A DNA stretch of 64,000 nt from Lithospermum erythrorhizon (GCA_019722365.1 JADFUC010001295.1:62001-126000); one strand, 5' to 3'; numbered from the stretch's first letter, positions 9,600 through 22,926 are shown. Program-made: numbers and translations. Notes: generated by a model not told the origin, from the sequence alone.

Positions 9600-11770
9600 A
9601 TTATAAAAAGCCAAGCCAAGTTCTTATGTCAATTGGACTGAAAAATTACTTAGATTATTCGAATCGGATTATTCATGTGCTTACCAATAACTCTACATAT
9701 CGAGTATGGCATTCCGAAGTAGACAGTGATGGAGCTATGATGCATTGCCATACAACTGTGATGTGCCGTTACCATATCCTATTCATAGTCTTGTTTCCAA
9801 AATTAAAAAGATAACGAAACTGTAGGATGCTTTTTTCTTTTTTGCTTTTTCATTTTTATGAAATAAAGGAGTTGTCATTTTTGCGAATCCAAACTTAAAA
9901 TATCAATTGTTTTAATATCGAATGATAACATCAAAATATATAACATTAAACAATTATATTTTCATTTTTTTTAATGATTGGTTGTTTCGGGTAAATCTAT
10001 CCATTCATATGTAATTAAAAGTTATTCATAATTTAAACTAAGATTTTAAATGTGAATACGTTAAAATTAATTGAAAAATGTACTCAAAGTATCTAGCGAG
10101 TGCATGAGTTAACATTTTCAGTAATATAGAATAATAGTGCATCAAATATTTGATCATCACCAGAAAAATTGTTAATGGTTGAAAAAGTGAACACTATCGT
10201 AATCTAACCAAGCGTCCTACCATATGTCACTGACAGTTGGTTTTCCTAGTGCAATAAAACAATACATGTATAACACAGTAAATTAAATAAAATTGTGGAA
10301 TGGTAACCCAGCTTGATATCAATGTAGCACCTAGATTTGAGGGGTAGTCCGCCTGCTGGCAAAGAAATTGTATACAGTGACTTAATGCCTCCACATTCTA
10401 CTAATACGCCTAATTTATCACAACAAAGATCCAAATACTGGTGATCCACCCATCTTCTCTCCCACCAACACTCTCCCAGTTCGACTTACAATGATTATCA
10501 AAAACAAGTTCTCAAAGATCATAGAACAATGTGTTATAACGCATCGGTGACAATTGGCTAGAAGAAAGAGGAGTATCTTCTTAACACATCTAACCTTACG
10601 CGACACTCTGCTTATATTTTGTTCTCACACAATAGATAAAAAACTCTTGGAAGTACTCAGGTTGATCTCCACGGGCTTGGTGCTTTCTTGAGTCTATACA
10701 GAGTAGCCAGGTTAGGTCAAGGGCCACTCCTCCGTTGTGCTGTCTTCGAATGGGCTTGACTCTTTATCACACGGATCCCATCCTTATTCCAATATTACCA
10801 TGGCACAAATCGTGATCTTGTCAAAGATCTTCTAGTACAAATCTTCTCGAAGACTCCATAATACAAACGATTCCTTAAGTACAAAACTCCCTTAATCAAA
10901 TGTCACTCGATGTCTTGTTTCTCAAGTAACAAGATTTCTTCCTGATAGTTGATTAAGAATACCAAAATGGTAAGCAAGACATTCATAGCCTCCTTCTGTT
11001 TTAACACTTGGAATACATGAATACGCCTAGATTGTCTTCCACCCGTTATGATCAACTGTTATAACATTGGTATTCATTCGAAAAACTTCATCCAACTTCA
11101 GTGCATCAACAATGGTTGAATTTTAAATTTTAAACTTCGGATGTTTCAATATGAATCGGAAGATAACATTTGATAGATTTTTATTATAGTTTAAGCCATG
11201 ATATATGTTAACATCAGAATTATGATTCAAATTAAAGTTTGAAAAACTAAAATTTAGTAATAACAATCTTTTCAAAATGGGGCGAGTACAACTTAATGTA
11301 GTGCCATCTAAATCGGGAGGACATTTAAGCCCTAAGTGCCAAAACGTTTGATTTTTAGCACTTAGCAGCATATTATGTCTATCTATTTCTTGAAAGGTAC
11401 AACAGTTGCTTCTCCCAATGTAGGTGAGAATTGAGGAAGGATGGGGTAGGGGTAGGGGTAAGGAACATGAGTATGTGTATGATTATGAGTGTTTCAATTC
11501 CTTTAATTTTCTTATGACTAAAGAAAGCATTTAGGTGTGGTGGAATTAATGATGACCCACTCACTACCTGTGGAGTTGTAATGTGCGACGGTGTAGGTGA
11601 AGGAGAGTACTGGAAATTCAAAAAACAAATCTGATACGAATGCATGTTGGACATGTCACAACTAGCAAGTGCTTACAGAAGTAGGGTCATTTTATTTCTT
11701 TAACCGATTACTATAATAAATTGCTGGGGCAGAGGGGATTGGTAACAGTCGCAGAATTTGAATTAGAATA
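9600..11770. other. Intergenic stretch, unassigned
   Basis: No protein family was recognised on either strand. The part from about 10240 to 11110 has a somewhat more balanced base composition than its flanks and could be old transposon DNA, but I could not match it to a known domain. The short open frames here look random. Confidence 0.4.
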
Positions 11771-11773
11771 ATA

Positions 11774-12019
11774 CTCTCTCCGTTTTTTTGTCCTCGTTAT
11801 AGTCATTTATACATAAATTAAGAAAGTAATCAAAAACGCATATCAAAAACGTGAAATGCATGTGTTATTGGAAACTATAGTATTGTCAATATCGATAATT
11901 TCATTAAAAAAAAAATCAAAAATACATTAACCAATGGGTAGAAGTACAATTTTATATGCTACTTACAAATATTTCAAACAAAAAATTTGAATTAGAATGA
12001 CAAATAAAAATCGAGGAGG
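11774..12019. mobile_element. Stowaway-like MITE, about 246 bp, TA target duplication
   Basis: The left end CTCTCTCCGTTTTTTTGTCC is mirrored by the right end, whose reverse complement begins CCTCCTCGATTTTTATTTG. TA dinucleotides flank both ends (11772-11773 and 12020-12021), which is the target site of Stowaway/mariner MITEs. The inverted ends have diverged, so it is an old copy. No coding capacity. Confidence 0.6.
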
Positions 12020-12021
12020 TA

Positions 12022-13500
12022 TTCGGCTTTGATCCCGTGGTAACACCCAATATGGTGCAAATTGCATAAACTTACAAATGTCGCATCGGGTTGATCATTA
12101 GAGTTGGTAGGGGGTTGATCGGGTTGAGCATCATCGATCGGGCTAACTAACGCTTTCCTATTGACCACTGTCAACATAAAACTTCATAAATGTATCAAGA
12201 TAATACATATGTACTCATATCGGAGTACATTTATATTTTGTATAGAAATAATTCGAATTTTTAACGTGAGTATATTTGTTATCATTTTTGTTCATGTATT
12301 TCTTTCAGAAAGCATTATCTCAGACATGTATGTATTAAAAACTTTCAAAGAAATTAAAGAAAAAGTTTACACTGCTTATAATACAAAAGTGTTTGTACCG
12401 TAACCTGCCCGTATTATTCCATCAGAATCTTCATGAATTTATTGAACAAACAGTCGCCTAGATTTTCATTGATGTGATGATAGTTGTTGGTAGTAAAATT
12501 TTATGAATATTTATCTAGAATTAAAATAATTAATTTATCCTATTTATTTTGGGATTTATTAATTAATTATGAAAAAAAGTTCAAATCAAGACGTGCATAT
12601 AATACTGAACCACGACATAGGCCCTGAATATATGATCGGGCTCCAAAAACAATACTTCAAAAGTTGTCAATGAATGACCAGGCCTAAGTGGAAACCATAA
12701 GTTATAATTCCGGCGCCGGCACCAAGGCTTGCTTACCGGAAACTTTCTCGAAAAGCACTCCAGGAATAGCCCAATTGGCAAAGGAGCCGGTATTATAGCA
12801 TCACAACATCCTAGCTCTTCATGCAATGTGGATTCGAGTCACGCGTTTCAATCTCATATCAAGAAGCAGCGAAGCTCGGCCCCTCGACTAGTCGGCGACA
12901 TCCAAATGTATTCACCCTCCATGAAATTTAGGACAGTGGACCTCGAGGGTCGCTAGTGTGACGGTTTCACACTTTTGGAAAACTTCCGAAAGCAAAGATA
13001 GCCAATTAATGCATTGATTTTGCCCATATATGAGCGAATGGGGTGGCGATAAATCATTGGAGACGGTAATATAAAGATAAATTAATTCATACGGCTTTGA
13101 TTTGAATCAAAATTATTATGTTAATATTAAATTAAGTTGAAATACTATATATTGATATACTTCACAAATTTTTTAAAAATATTTGACAATCAATATTTAA
13201 AAAAGTCATCTTGTCAAAATATTAAGGCATCTCCATCCACCCAATAAAGATTCTCTAGATTGTTTTTTTTTATGAATTAACAATGAGTATTACAAATAAC
13301 AAATACAAAAAGTACTAACTAATGGAAGTGATCAAGCTTCAAAAAAGTATGAGTTGAACTCGAAAAAAAAAATCATGGTAGAAGCTCGGGTCAGATACTA
13401 CTTTAATTATTTGATTAACAAACTTTTCGGTCTTCATTAATATGCATAATAACTTTAGTTTGATTCACCAATAATATATAGCATATATATATATATATAT
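12022..13500. other. Intergenic stretch, unassigned, with a GC-richer patch
   Basis: Most of the stretch is AT-rich. The patch from about 12690 to 12960 is richer in G and C and may be a scrap of transposon coding sequence, but no domain was recognised in any frame. A TATATA run lies at about 13484-13503 next to the following LTR. Confidence 0.4.
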
Positions 13501-13501
13501 A

Positions 13502-14482
13502 TAGTTGGAAAATTACGCAACTTGTTCATAATAAAATTAAAACAAATGCAACCAAGATCGAATAAATGTATTAAACTTAATATTAATATAAAATCATACT
13601 AAATACTACGATGAATAAAAAAGAATACTTATAAAGATACGTGAAGGATGTTCTCAAACTTGTCCCACGACATTCCTCCTTCAAGTCCTTAGCAACTCAA
13701 TTGGAAATGCCTCTCAATTAGTCCACACCCAAGAGGAGGCAGAGGTCACGATTGACTTTGCTAGAATCTCCAAATAATTGATGAGAATTTGAGTCAAAAC
13801 TTAACTCAAAAAACTAGAGAGAAAATGGAAGAGAGGGGCTAAGTATTATCTTTTGGGAAAGTGGGGGATGAAAAATTTGAAAACTTGTGTTTTCTATTTT
13901 CATCTCTCTTTCCTTTATATAACCACCCATTTTTGTTTCTCCTTAATAGCTCGACTCGCTTGATAAATAAGTTAACTCGTTAAGTCATAACTAATCAACT
14001 TATTTTATCGTGTAAGTAATTCTGTATCAAGCTACTAATGAGTTTCCTTGTTAAACCTTCAATTGAACTAACAAGTTAATTAATTCGGCTTATCCAATTT
14101 GAATTTTACATTATCGATGTAAAACACTGACATTGGGTATCTCGATTCCACCAACTCCCCAATTTAGCAATCGGATTTAATTCCATACATGAAATATAAC
14201 TTAACGCTATTGTATGTGTGTGACATTCGGGCTCGATAATATTAGCTTCTATAATAATATAATTGGCCATTATCATTATTATATCGTGGTTAAGTGCATG
14301 AGATCTAGCAATCGTCATAACCACCCATATTATCGTGAGTTCCATTTTAGTAATTCTTACAATTACTATTTATTGAGCACTTCTATTCGAGTAATCTCAT
14401 TTAATTAAATTCAGTAAATGAATTGTTACAACAATTGTCGCAATGGGTATAATTATGGAAATCAAAATACTCGATTTCAACA
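13502..14482 (-). mobile_element. Copia-family LTR (copy A), probable 3' LTR of a minus-strand element
   Basis: About 980 bases ending in GATTTCAACA and beginning near 13502 with TAGTTGG, a decayed TGTTGG. The right third (around 14185-14480) is clearly homologous to the LTR at 14558-15522 and to two others near 48.6 and 56.5 kb, sharing TACATGAAATATAACTT and GCTCGATAAT. Just beyond the right end, read on the minus strand, lies the purine-rich AAGGGCAAGAGTAAAG, which resembles the polypurine tract that precedes a 3' LTR. That fits the antisense copia coding sequence farther right. The left border is uncertain by some tens of bases. Confidence 0.65.
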
Positions 14483-14557
14483 CTTTACTCTTGCCCTTGA
14501 CGATTACTTTACAATTCCTTTATTATGCGATTTCTAGTCATAGGCTAACCATAAGAA

Positions 14558-15522
14558 TGTTGGAAATAATATATGTATAACTTGATTTAAAACTTTAATC
14601 AAAACATATATTTATATAAGATCGATTAGGTGTTTAAACTATGAACTAAATCAAATTGAAAAAACTTACAGAGATTCCAACGGAAGTCTATCAACAAATC
14701 TTTCACAATCTCTCCTCCCTATGAATTCCAATTTTTGAACACTCCAATTAGTGCATCTAGTTGGAAAGGAGAGGTTGAATCCTACATTTGGGTTCGCTAG
14801 CACCAAAGGAATTGGATGAAAAAACCAAGAGAAGAATTTTTCAATTCCTCTATTGAATTTTCAGCCATATGGAATGGATGAAGAAGGTGTCTAGGTTTTT
14901 TTGTTTCATCTTTTTCTCTAATGAAAACCTAATAATAAGATTCACTTATATAGGGGTTCATTATTTAGCCCAACCGAATAATTAATGAGCCGACTAGTTT
15001 AATCTAATTAAACCGTTAAGTAAATTGAACATTAACGAGTTGTTAATATGTAACTAACCATTTACTAACAAGCTCAACTAACTATTAAATTAATTAAACT
15101 GACTAGTTAATTAATTCGAGTTCATCCAATTTATATTTTACATTATCAATGTAAAATTCTAATTGAGAGAATATTCTGTTGATTACAATCAACTTCCTCA
15201 ATGTAGCAATGTAGTTTAATTTCATACATGAAAATATAATTCAACGCCACCGTATGCGTGTGACCTCTAGGCTCGATAATAGCGTCAGATATAAATTGAC
15301 CATTATCATTATTATTATAACGATTATGCATGGGATTTTTTGAAGAATCAGTTGTGATAATCCCCCTGCATTAATAGCTTTGAGAACCCTAATTAGTAAT
15401 TACAATTAATGTGATTGAATGTTCCATTATGTAATCACATTCACTAAACTAGTAAATGAATTGTTATAACAATTGTTGCAAAGGGCATAATAAATGAAAC
15501 CAATAACTATTGATTTCCAACA
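14558..15522 (-). mobile_element. Copia-family LTR (copy B), 965 bp
   Basis: Clean LTR ends: it begins TGTTGGAAAT and ends ATTTCCAACA. The flanking pentamers AAGAA and AAGAT agree in four of five positions, so a decayed target duplication is possible. It shares internal blocks with copy A and has the same orientation. It lies only 75 bases from copy A. It may be a solo LTR inserted into the internal region of element A, or the end of a second element. Confidence 0.75.
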
Positions 15523-18500
15523 AAGATATGTCAAGTGAAACACCCACGATTTCTTTTACTAAAAGTCGAACTCCAATCAGTACTACAAGCCATAAACCAA
15601 TCCGGCCCCAATACTCATCAGGCTTCGAGATCTACCTCAGATATCAAGGACGATAAATCTCTATAATATATCACTCATCGTGTCACCTTAACATATGCCG
15701 TGCTATAATCTCCTCATTAAGGCAAACGTGTGACATGGAAGTCAAAGTAATACACAACTCATAGTCAAAGCAATACAACTCATATAACATATAGATATAT
15801 TTTTTAGTTCAAGAATTGTTAAACTTAATGAATTCTAAGCAAACATCATAGACAATGATATATAAATTTTCTATGATTTTGCAAAGAATCAATCCAAATT
15901 CTCACTTGTGCAAATTGATAGCCCATAAGATGGATCAAGCTGTAAGCAAGCTCTACGATCAAAGAGAATTGATCATCAATCACTATGTCAAGCCATCAAA
16001 TGCTTCACGCCCTGCATCAAGCCAACATTCAACTAAGTGAATGGCTACCTTATATTTATAGACTTGAATAGGTTCTCTTGTCAACACTTCCAAGTTGCCC
16101 TCTAAAAATTGTGTGGTAGCCCAGGAGACTTCATTTTTCACTCGACGAGGAAACAACATGTTATATGTAAATTAAGACATATAAACACATAGACATAGTG
16201 AACAAACAAATTGATATATAAGAAGCCGTAATATTCAATTATTGTTCATATAACAAGACAGATACGCTAGCTCCCACTGAATCCAACACCACTGCTACAT
16301 TTGTCTAGGACCAATGTTCGCTGCATATTCAATATGCTTTGCCTCGAGGTACGGTTCGGCAGCGGGTAGGTTGTATCAACCTTTATTGCTTGGAACTACG
16401 CCAAGGCTCTGCTCCACCATATTGTTAGCTTTTCTCTGATATCCCAGATCGATGTAGACCACCCGGTCTACATCCAACTATTTATCTCTACCATGTACCA
16501 AGAATGCATCTTAAGTTCTTTAGGCTACTACAAGATGCCTTACTACAATCCAACAGTTCTCCTCCATTAGCTTCCTTTATTACCGGTAGCAATTGGTACA
16601 TTACCGACACACGTGCCTGTACTATTTTGTGTACAGATGGACCCTTACATAATGTGTCTTCTGTGTTGTCCATCCCAAGATTCATGATGGGATTTCATGA
16701 CTCTGCCGAGCTGAGCTCCACGCCCCATGGGGAGATGACTTTTCCTTGGAATCATTCATTTTGAACCTTTGCTACACTTCATTGATATAAGTGTTCCGAC
16801 AAGGTTCAATCAGCCGGTTGGCTCGATCTTGATGAATTTAGATCCCGATGATGTATTTCGCTTCGCTTGAGTCCTTCATCGAGAAACATCCATGCAGCCA
16901 ATACTTGACTGAGTTCAGAAAGTATACTTTGTTTCCAATGATTTCTATTTTATCGACATACAAGACTATGAGTGTTATAGTATAACTCCCACTCACCTTC
17001 TTGTATACACAAGATTCTTCTTCATTTCTGATGAATCCAAAATCTTTAATCGCTTGATCAAACGAAGAGATTCCAATCATATGGGATGTTTGTTTGAGAC
17101 TACAAATGGACCTTTGTAGCTTGCAAACCTTCTTAGGTCCTTTGGGACATGTAAAGCCCGAAGTTAAAAAATTCTCATGTACACGCCTTTCCTCAAGGTT
17201 TCCATTCAAGAAAAGAAGTACATCCATTTGCCATATTTCAGTCATAAAAATGCAAGAATAGCTAAGATTATCCGATCGACTTGCTAGCTTTCACCAGTGA
17301 ATAGGTTTCACTTCATAGTCAATTTCCATGAATTTGTTCGAAACCTTTCGCCATTTAGCCTAGCTTTTTGAAAACGTGGACGCTCCCGCTTTGTCATGTT
17401 TCTTCTAAATATCCATTTACACTCAATGGGGCGAACCTCATTGCAATCTAACAAGGACCAAACCTGGTTTGGTACATCGAATCCATCTCCTCGACTTCAT
17501 GGCTACTTCCATTCTTTGCTACTCATATTGCCTCTCGTAAGAGTAGGCCTCTCGCCACTTCAATCATGAAAGCTTCACCATACTAACGGTATGGTTCCCC
17601 ATTTTATCTCTATTGATCTCCTAAGGGTTGGCTATTCCTCCACAATCTCCTCAAAGTGATCAAGAATTGATCTCTATGTATGAAGGCACTCCACTCCTTG
17701 TGGGCGTGTTTGCTTCATCTCTAAACTCGTATTGACAATGCTTTTTCTTCATCTTGAGCTCTCATACATGAACACCTTCTCACCTCCAGTTCTTCTCGAT
17801 AGAGATATCTTTTCGGGCGAATGCTCCTCGATCTTAGGAATCCAAAAATTTTATTTCGCGGTTTGTGCAGAAGTAGTAACCAACGGTATCCTTCGGATAA
17901 CCAATAAAGTAGCATCTTTCAGATTTAGGCAGTAGTCTATCTTTTGTCAATTTCTTGAAACATAAAGTCTTATACAAATCTTGAGAAAACCCAATTTGAA
18001 AACTTCCAAATCACAACTCATGAGTTGTTTCATATGCTGATGTAGTTGGACATTTATTAAGTGTGAGTGATGCGCTTTGTAGTGTATGTTTCCAGAATTA
18101 ACTGACAGATTTGACAGGCTCATCTTTTATCGAAACATGTCGAGCAAGGTTCGATTTCTCCTTTCAGACACGCCGTAATGTTGTGGCGTTCCTGCAGGAG
18201 TGAGTTGTGAAACAATACCACACTTCTTTAAGATGAGTATTGAACCTTTGACTTAAATATTCTCCTCCTCTACCAGACCGAAGAATCTTTATAGTCTTGT
18301 TCAATTGGTTTTTCTACTTCATATTATGAAATTCCCTATATCAAAGATTTCACTTTCGTGTTTCATTATATTACTAATATAACTACATTTATTGTAATCA
18401 TCAAGAATGTAACAATGAAGCAATCAGAATTATCTCTTGCCAATGTGTTCATTACCCAATAATATTGGTTTGTATGATCTCCAACAAACATTTGCCTTTC

Positions 18501-18650
18501 ATTGTATGGGTGATACCACCACCTCGAATTGTGACAGCGCCGGTCAGCCTATTATCCCATCAGAGGGCCTCTTTTCGGCCTTCACCATATCCATTAATAG
18601 TGAACTCCACCATCCTCAGTTTGTGATGTTTTCCCCCATCAGATCATTAT
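15523..18650 (-). mobile_element. Antisense Ty1/copia internal region (block 1), degenerate
   Basis: Copia pol remains are read right to left. Integrase C-terminal part near 18100-18230 shows GIVSQLTPAGTPQH, GVSERRNRTLLDM. RT follows at 16838-17245. Decayed RT-RNase H connection lies at 16490-16800, where a block near 16500 resembles 'WT.VKNILKYL'. The part from 15523 to about 16250 shows no recognisable domain. Numerous frameshifts and stops show it is dead. Domain order INT-RT-RNase H defines Ty1/copia. The same family occurs in the block at 42690-45960. Confidence 0.85.
16838..17245 (-). pseudogene. Ty1/copia reverse transcriptase fragment
   Basis: The longest open piece of the block, 135 codons. 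It shows WQMDVLLFLNGNLEE, the 'W...(Q)MDVKTAFLNG.L.E' start of copia RT with a small deletion; PKGPKKVCKLQRSICSLKQ; then DQAIKDFGF and LIVLYVDKIEIIGN, where the catalytic YVDD has become YVDK. The end SMKDSSEAKYIIGI matches the 'F.MKDLGEA.YILGI' segment. Loss of the second Asp and the open-frame limits show it is not functional. Confidence 0.85.
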
Positions 18651-18659
18651 ATAAGGTTT

Positions 18660-20060
18660 GATATCTCTAACCAAGCACGTATTTTTGGTCAATCTTACCG
18701 GGTTGTTACCGTCCGATCTAAGCTCGGCTCATCCTAGCTTGAGGTATGCTTCCGTAAACAAGATGTCCACACCAGCTTCCTATGTCTACCAAGATCCGTC
18801 CTCAAAGTCATTAACACCGGGTGATGACCAAAGGGTCTTCGTGTGGGCACTCTATCCCTTCAAAATCTTTCCTAGAGAAGGACAAGTTCGAAAACTCTGG
18901 CGCGCCTCCCCTCAGATCACCGTGATATATGTCCTGCATAAGCAGTCTGGCCTAGCGCCTCCCGAGAGTCGCTTCCTCACTTGCTCTCTACAGATATTTT
19001 TGACCCTTCCGGCACGTTGGGAGGTCACCGAGATCTCGATCTCTCTCCTGAAATGCCGATCTGCCACTGTCTTTGTGAATGTAGTCCTCAATTGCCCCTC
19101 AATAATGAGCTCTATCTCGATCTTCTTCAAGTGGATTGGGCCATCGGTATCATGCTCGTGGGTCCTTGTGGTACCGGAAGAACTTGTTCATATTCTTGAT
19201 TTGAGAAGTCTTCGGCCGAGGGTGGCTGGTGGCAAAAAGACCGTCCTCAATTTTCAGAACATTCCCAAGTTGAGGTCTCAAGGGTGTTAGGTATTCGATC
19301 TTCCCTTCCTTGACTCTCCTTTGGATCTCCCCTGAGGTTTAAAAGGCACTTCCTTGGTAGTTTGTCCAGAATATGTCTCGGTCGTGCGCCCGGATCCTAT
19401 CCAAGGCGCTTCCATCTTCGGTGTTTCACGCCAAAGGCTCGCTTTTTACCGAGTGCTTCCCTTTGCCGCCTTAGCCCTTTCACGGGCCCTCAAGGGTGAT
19501 GTACTTTATAGGCCCTGGCTCTCATCAATTTTGATCCCCAGGCCGCTCTCTCTGTGTGAGTGACTTGAACTTGCTCTGCACCGCTGTGCCCTCTACAAAG
19601 GGCTATCATAACTATCTTTGATTGGTTCGGTATCGTGTTGAACTCATCTTCAAACTGCTCTCGAAGGACGCAATGGACTCTGGCCCCCCTCTCACGGTGA
19701 TCAAGGAACGCCATCCTTGTCCCACCGACTCCTCCCCATAGGCTCTTGGTGAACTCGATTCTTCAGCCTCAAAGCAGTAAATGCACCTCTCGTGTGTAAC
19801 TGCTGAACGCAGTTGACAGTTCGGCTAGGTCGTGGCTGGAAGGCTCCTGCTGGGCCACACCGTGTTCCCGGTCAAAGTGGAAAGGACATCCGGCATCGAA
19901 ATTTAGCGATGTGTTTCTCCGGTCCGTCTTCCCTGATTTTAAGTAAGGCGGGAGCTTTTAACCCCCGCTGCATGATTGCACTCCTTATCCGCAGGTTAAG
20001 GCCAATCCTCGCTAACTCGGTGTTGGTTCCCCGTCAGGTTTTCCCTGCAAACTCCTCGGT
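18660..20060 (-). pseudogene. Antisense Ty3/gypsy gag remains
   Basis: Read on the minus strand from about 20060 downwards, scattered frames match plant gypsy Gag. AELSTAF near 19800 corresponds to the 'F.ELS.AF' capsid segment. An MAFLDHRE-like segment near 19710 and an NTIPNQ...IALCRG-like segment near 19600-19660 continue the capsid. IEYLTPLRPQLGNVL and NKFFRYHKDP near 19170-19290 correspond to the 'YTPL......L' and '.KYCRFH.DHGHDT' region before the zinc knuckle. Stops and frameshifts break it everywhere. GC content is clearly higher than in the flanks. The plus-strand open frame across 18658-19290 (210 codons) is only its antisense shadow. Confidence 0.75.
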
Positions 20061-20984
20061 GGTGCCTTCTACCTACCACCGCTAAAAGTGCTTATTAGCA
20101 TCCGGGCCGAGGAGCCCGACCGATGTGTTCCCGGCCGGTATGATTGGATTAAAAAAGAAAACTGTAAAAAGTTGTTCCGAAACAATCGTCACTATACCAA
20201 TTAAGAAAAGACAATTTAAAGGGCTGAAAAAGCAAAAAAGGGGCCGTTGAAAGCCACTCCGCCTCATCCATACCCCTATGTTCCCAATGGGCTAATTAAA
20301 TGAGCTGTTGATCGCCATTGACGAATCAAATTTGACCTCCATGAAACTCGTCAAAAAGAATGTCCCTTACTATCACTTCCACTTCCATTGGATGCCTTTC
20401 CGCACACATTTCGTAATCTCTGCTTCTAGCTATTTTGAATCGCTTCAAGCCCACAGTAGCCAATCAGTCTCCAAGCAACCGGTGAACCTCAGAATGCATG
20501 CTATCAATGGACTCTCCGACACTCCATCTATGGCATTGCCAGACTTCACAAAATTTCCAAATTTAATTCTAATCAATCACCTCGGATAGCCCTATCACTG
20601 GAAGCTCTTTTTTCCATGCAAAGATCAATATTTATTTTGATGAAGTTTAACTGTGGTGGCCTCCAAGATTCATTAGTTGGATTTGTCCGATCCGGATGAT
20701 CCCTTTGTTCGTACACTAGGATCATCACTCTTTTCTTACAAGAGTTTCTTTAAAAAGTCTAACATAAGTTGAAGATCATACTTAATTGTGTTGTCCAGCA
20801 AGGCATGAACTCCCTCAAACATTTTACTATTCCTTATCTTCCAGAGACTCCAGAGCATGCAAGCAATTGAAGATAACAACAGACTCTCGCTTCCTACATC
20901 TTGTGTAACAAAATCCCACCACTCCTTGAATGATTGTCATGGTCCTCCAGTGGTCATTACTGTCCAAGGAGTCGCATATCATAA

Positions 20985-21530
20985 TATACACGAAAACGGA
21001 CATTCCAAAAATAGGTGTTGAATTGTTTCCGTACCATGATTACATAGGACACAAGAAGTCTCCACTAACAATCCCTTCTTCGCGAGCCGATCTCTAGTAG
21101 GCAAAATACCATGTAAACTCTTCCACAAAAAGCAATTTTAACTCTTCAAGGCACCAGCCCAAAACTCACTCCAAGTACTCTGCCCCCCCTCACGGCTACT
21201 GCCCTCACCACACACCTTTGTCCTTAGCTCACCATTTTTCTTCATTGTCCTCGCACACTTGTAGCCCGAACAAGTAAGGTAATTTCCACACCGAGTATGG
21301 TGCCAAACAAACTTATCACTTCCTCCCCTTCGACTAAGTGGTATAGCCAAGACTCTTTGCAAATCATACCCCTCAATGCAACTCTCCACTACCTCTCTAT
21401 CCCATTCCCCATTTTTTATTAGTTGGGATAACCACCGTGGTCTCTCCCCTCTAACACCCCTCAACAAGAAATCCGTATTGCGAGGTACCAATGGTTCCGT
21501 CCACATATCAATATTCCTACCATCCCCCAC
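20985..21530 (-). pseudogene. LINE zf-RVT zinc-binding region
   Basis: From 21530 down: GDGRNIDMWTEPLVP matches '.GDG..I.IW.D.W.P', followed by a region with VWHHTRCGNYLTCSGYK matching the '.W....G.FSVKSGY' segment. After a frameshift near 21138, LWKSLHGILPTRDRLAKKG and ETSCVLCNHGTETIQHLFL match the zf-RVT (PF13966) pattern 'W......LPT...L...G......C..C....E...HL...C'. Cysteines and histidine of the putative zinc site are present. The frameshift shows decay. Confidence 0.88.
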
Positions 21531-21947
21531 TTACCAACGAAGACCCTTAAGTAATACCTTGTGTCCCTCAAGTAGGCTACGCCATCCAAAGGATGGATTC
21601 GCCCCTAATTTTGCACGAGTGAAAGATGAGCGTCTAAAGTACAGACCCTTTAAAATTCTAAAGAGTAGTGATGCTTTCTTTGTAACAATAAGCCATCCTT
21701 GCTTCGCCAACATTGCCAAGTTCATACGTTCTAAGTCTTTGAAGCCCAATCCCCCATCCAACTTGTCTTCCCATAATTTATCCCAAAATTTCCAATGAAT
21801 TCCTCTGTCACCCTCCGCATTGCCCTGCATAACCGTAATCCTCAAGTTATCAATAATTCCCACCGGAAGCTTGAAACAGTTCGTGACGAAAATGGGGATA
21901 CCTGAAGTGACCGACTTAGTTAAAACCCGCCTCAGCCGATTTGTCAT
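21531..21947 (-). pseudogene. LINE reverse transcriptase, C-terminal part
   Basis: A 138-codon open piece. IPIFVTNCFKLPVGIIDNL matches 'IP.Y.MSCF.LP..L' of plant L1 RT; IHWKFWDKLWEDKLDGGLGF and KDLERMNLAMLAKQGW match the 'I.W..W..LC..K..GGLGFRDL..FN.ALLAKQ.WR' block, which is diagnostic. The first residues TNRLRRVL resemble an RT motif that normally lies far upstream, so an internal deletion of the catalytic core is likely just before position 21900. It flows into the next frame at 21530. Confidence 0.88.
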
Positions 21948-22926
21948 GATTTGTCCTATTATCTTTGCAACAATATTAAGATAAACTAATACACGGGTGT
22001 CATCTTGGCATCATCGGAAGGTTTCTTAGCAATCAAACATACGCGGAGTGTGATTACTGACTTAAGAACCTAAAAGAAACTATCAACAGCCCTGACAATA
22101 TCAACAAAAATAATATGCCAAAAACATCGAAGAAAAAGTATCACATACCATATCGTCTGTGTGATTTGTCCGGCTAGTATCTTTAACACGCCGCTTGATT
22201 TCCTCACTAGTGACTACCTCTAGTTAATTGCCTGCTCATCTCCCTCGCCAGCCTTTTATCAACAGCATCAGGTGAGTTTTGCCGGAGTGCAAACTTCATT
22301 GGCACTGAAAATATCCGCAAAATATCAAATCACCTCTTGCTCCACCTGATCGTCCCCCTCCCTCCAAACGCCCTGAGCATCTTCCAAGCCTAGTATACGG
22401 CTCTTACGCCGTCTAACCATCGCCAATGTGAAACTTGGTGTTTCTATCGCCTTCCTTCAACATTTTTAGCTTCGCCCTATCCTTCCAATACATTTCCTCT
22501 TCACCCTAAGCCCGGTCTAATTATGTGATGCTCCAATTGTCAATTCCATAATTAATGATGTTCAAGAAATTAACCCTACTTAATTAGAATCCATCAAGCC
22601 TACATCCACAAATTCTCTTTATTAACCTTGATACTTGAATTCCTATTGTTATTTCATTCCAAGAAAGTACTTAGAACGAAACGAAACAATTTTATAATTG
22701 TTTTACTTGTCGTATTTTTATCATTAAAAATTTTGAATATTTTGTTCGTAACTTCGCCATCAAATCAACGCAGTATTTTTCAACCTCATGCCAAACTGAA
22801 CAAAACCTCAAATCTTTTGTTCGAGCCAAACTAGACTTACAATTACCGGTGTTGGAGGAGAATTATTTACATATTAAATATATCATAGCATACGAATTAT
22901 TTATATAATGATCTATATTTTCCATC

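Larger units (their letters stand above)
20290..22515 (-). mobile_element. L1-type LINE (non-LTR retrotransposon) relic, 3' part
   Basis: Order on the minus strand from 22515 down: EEMYWKDRAKLKMLKEGDRN and TKFH, the linker after the endonuclease; a GLEDAQGVW...YFADIF segment; a broken RT; the C-terminal RT part; zf-RVT; and an RNase H start (WRPPQLNFIKINID) near 20680. This is the layout of plant L1 elements with an RNase H domain. The endonuclease and most of the RT palm are missing. The 3' end is probably near 20290-20300; no clear poly-A tail was found. Confidence 0.88.

Noticed and set aside
18658..19290. A 210-codon open frame on the plus strand, the longest in the window
   Set aside because: The minus strand of the same stretch carries clear gypsy Gag segments (YLTPLRPQL, NKFFRYHKDP). 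The plus frame has no family signature and is an antisense shadow.
21376..21798. A 140-codon open frame on the plus strand
   Set aside because: It lies opposite the LINE RT C terminus and has no recognisable domain.
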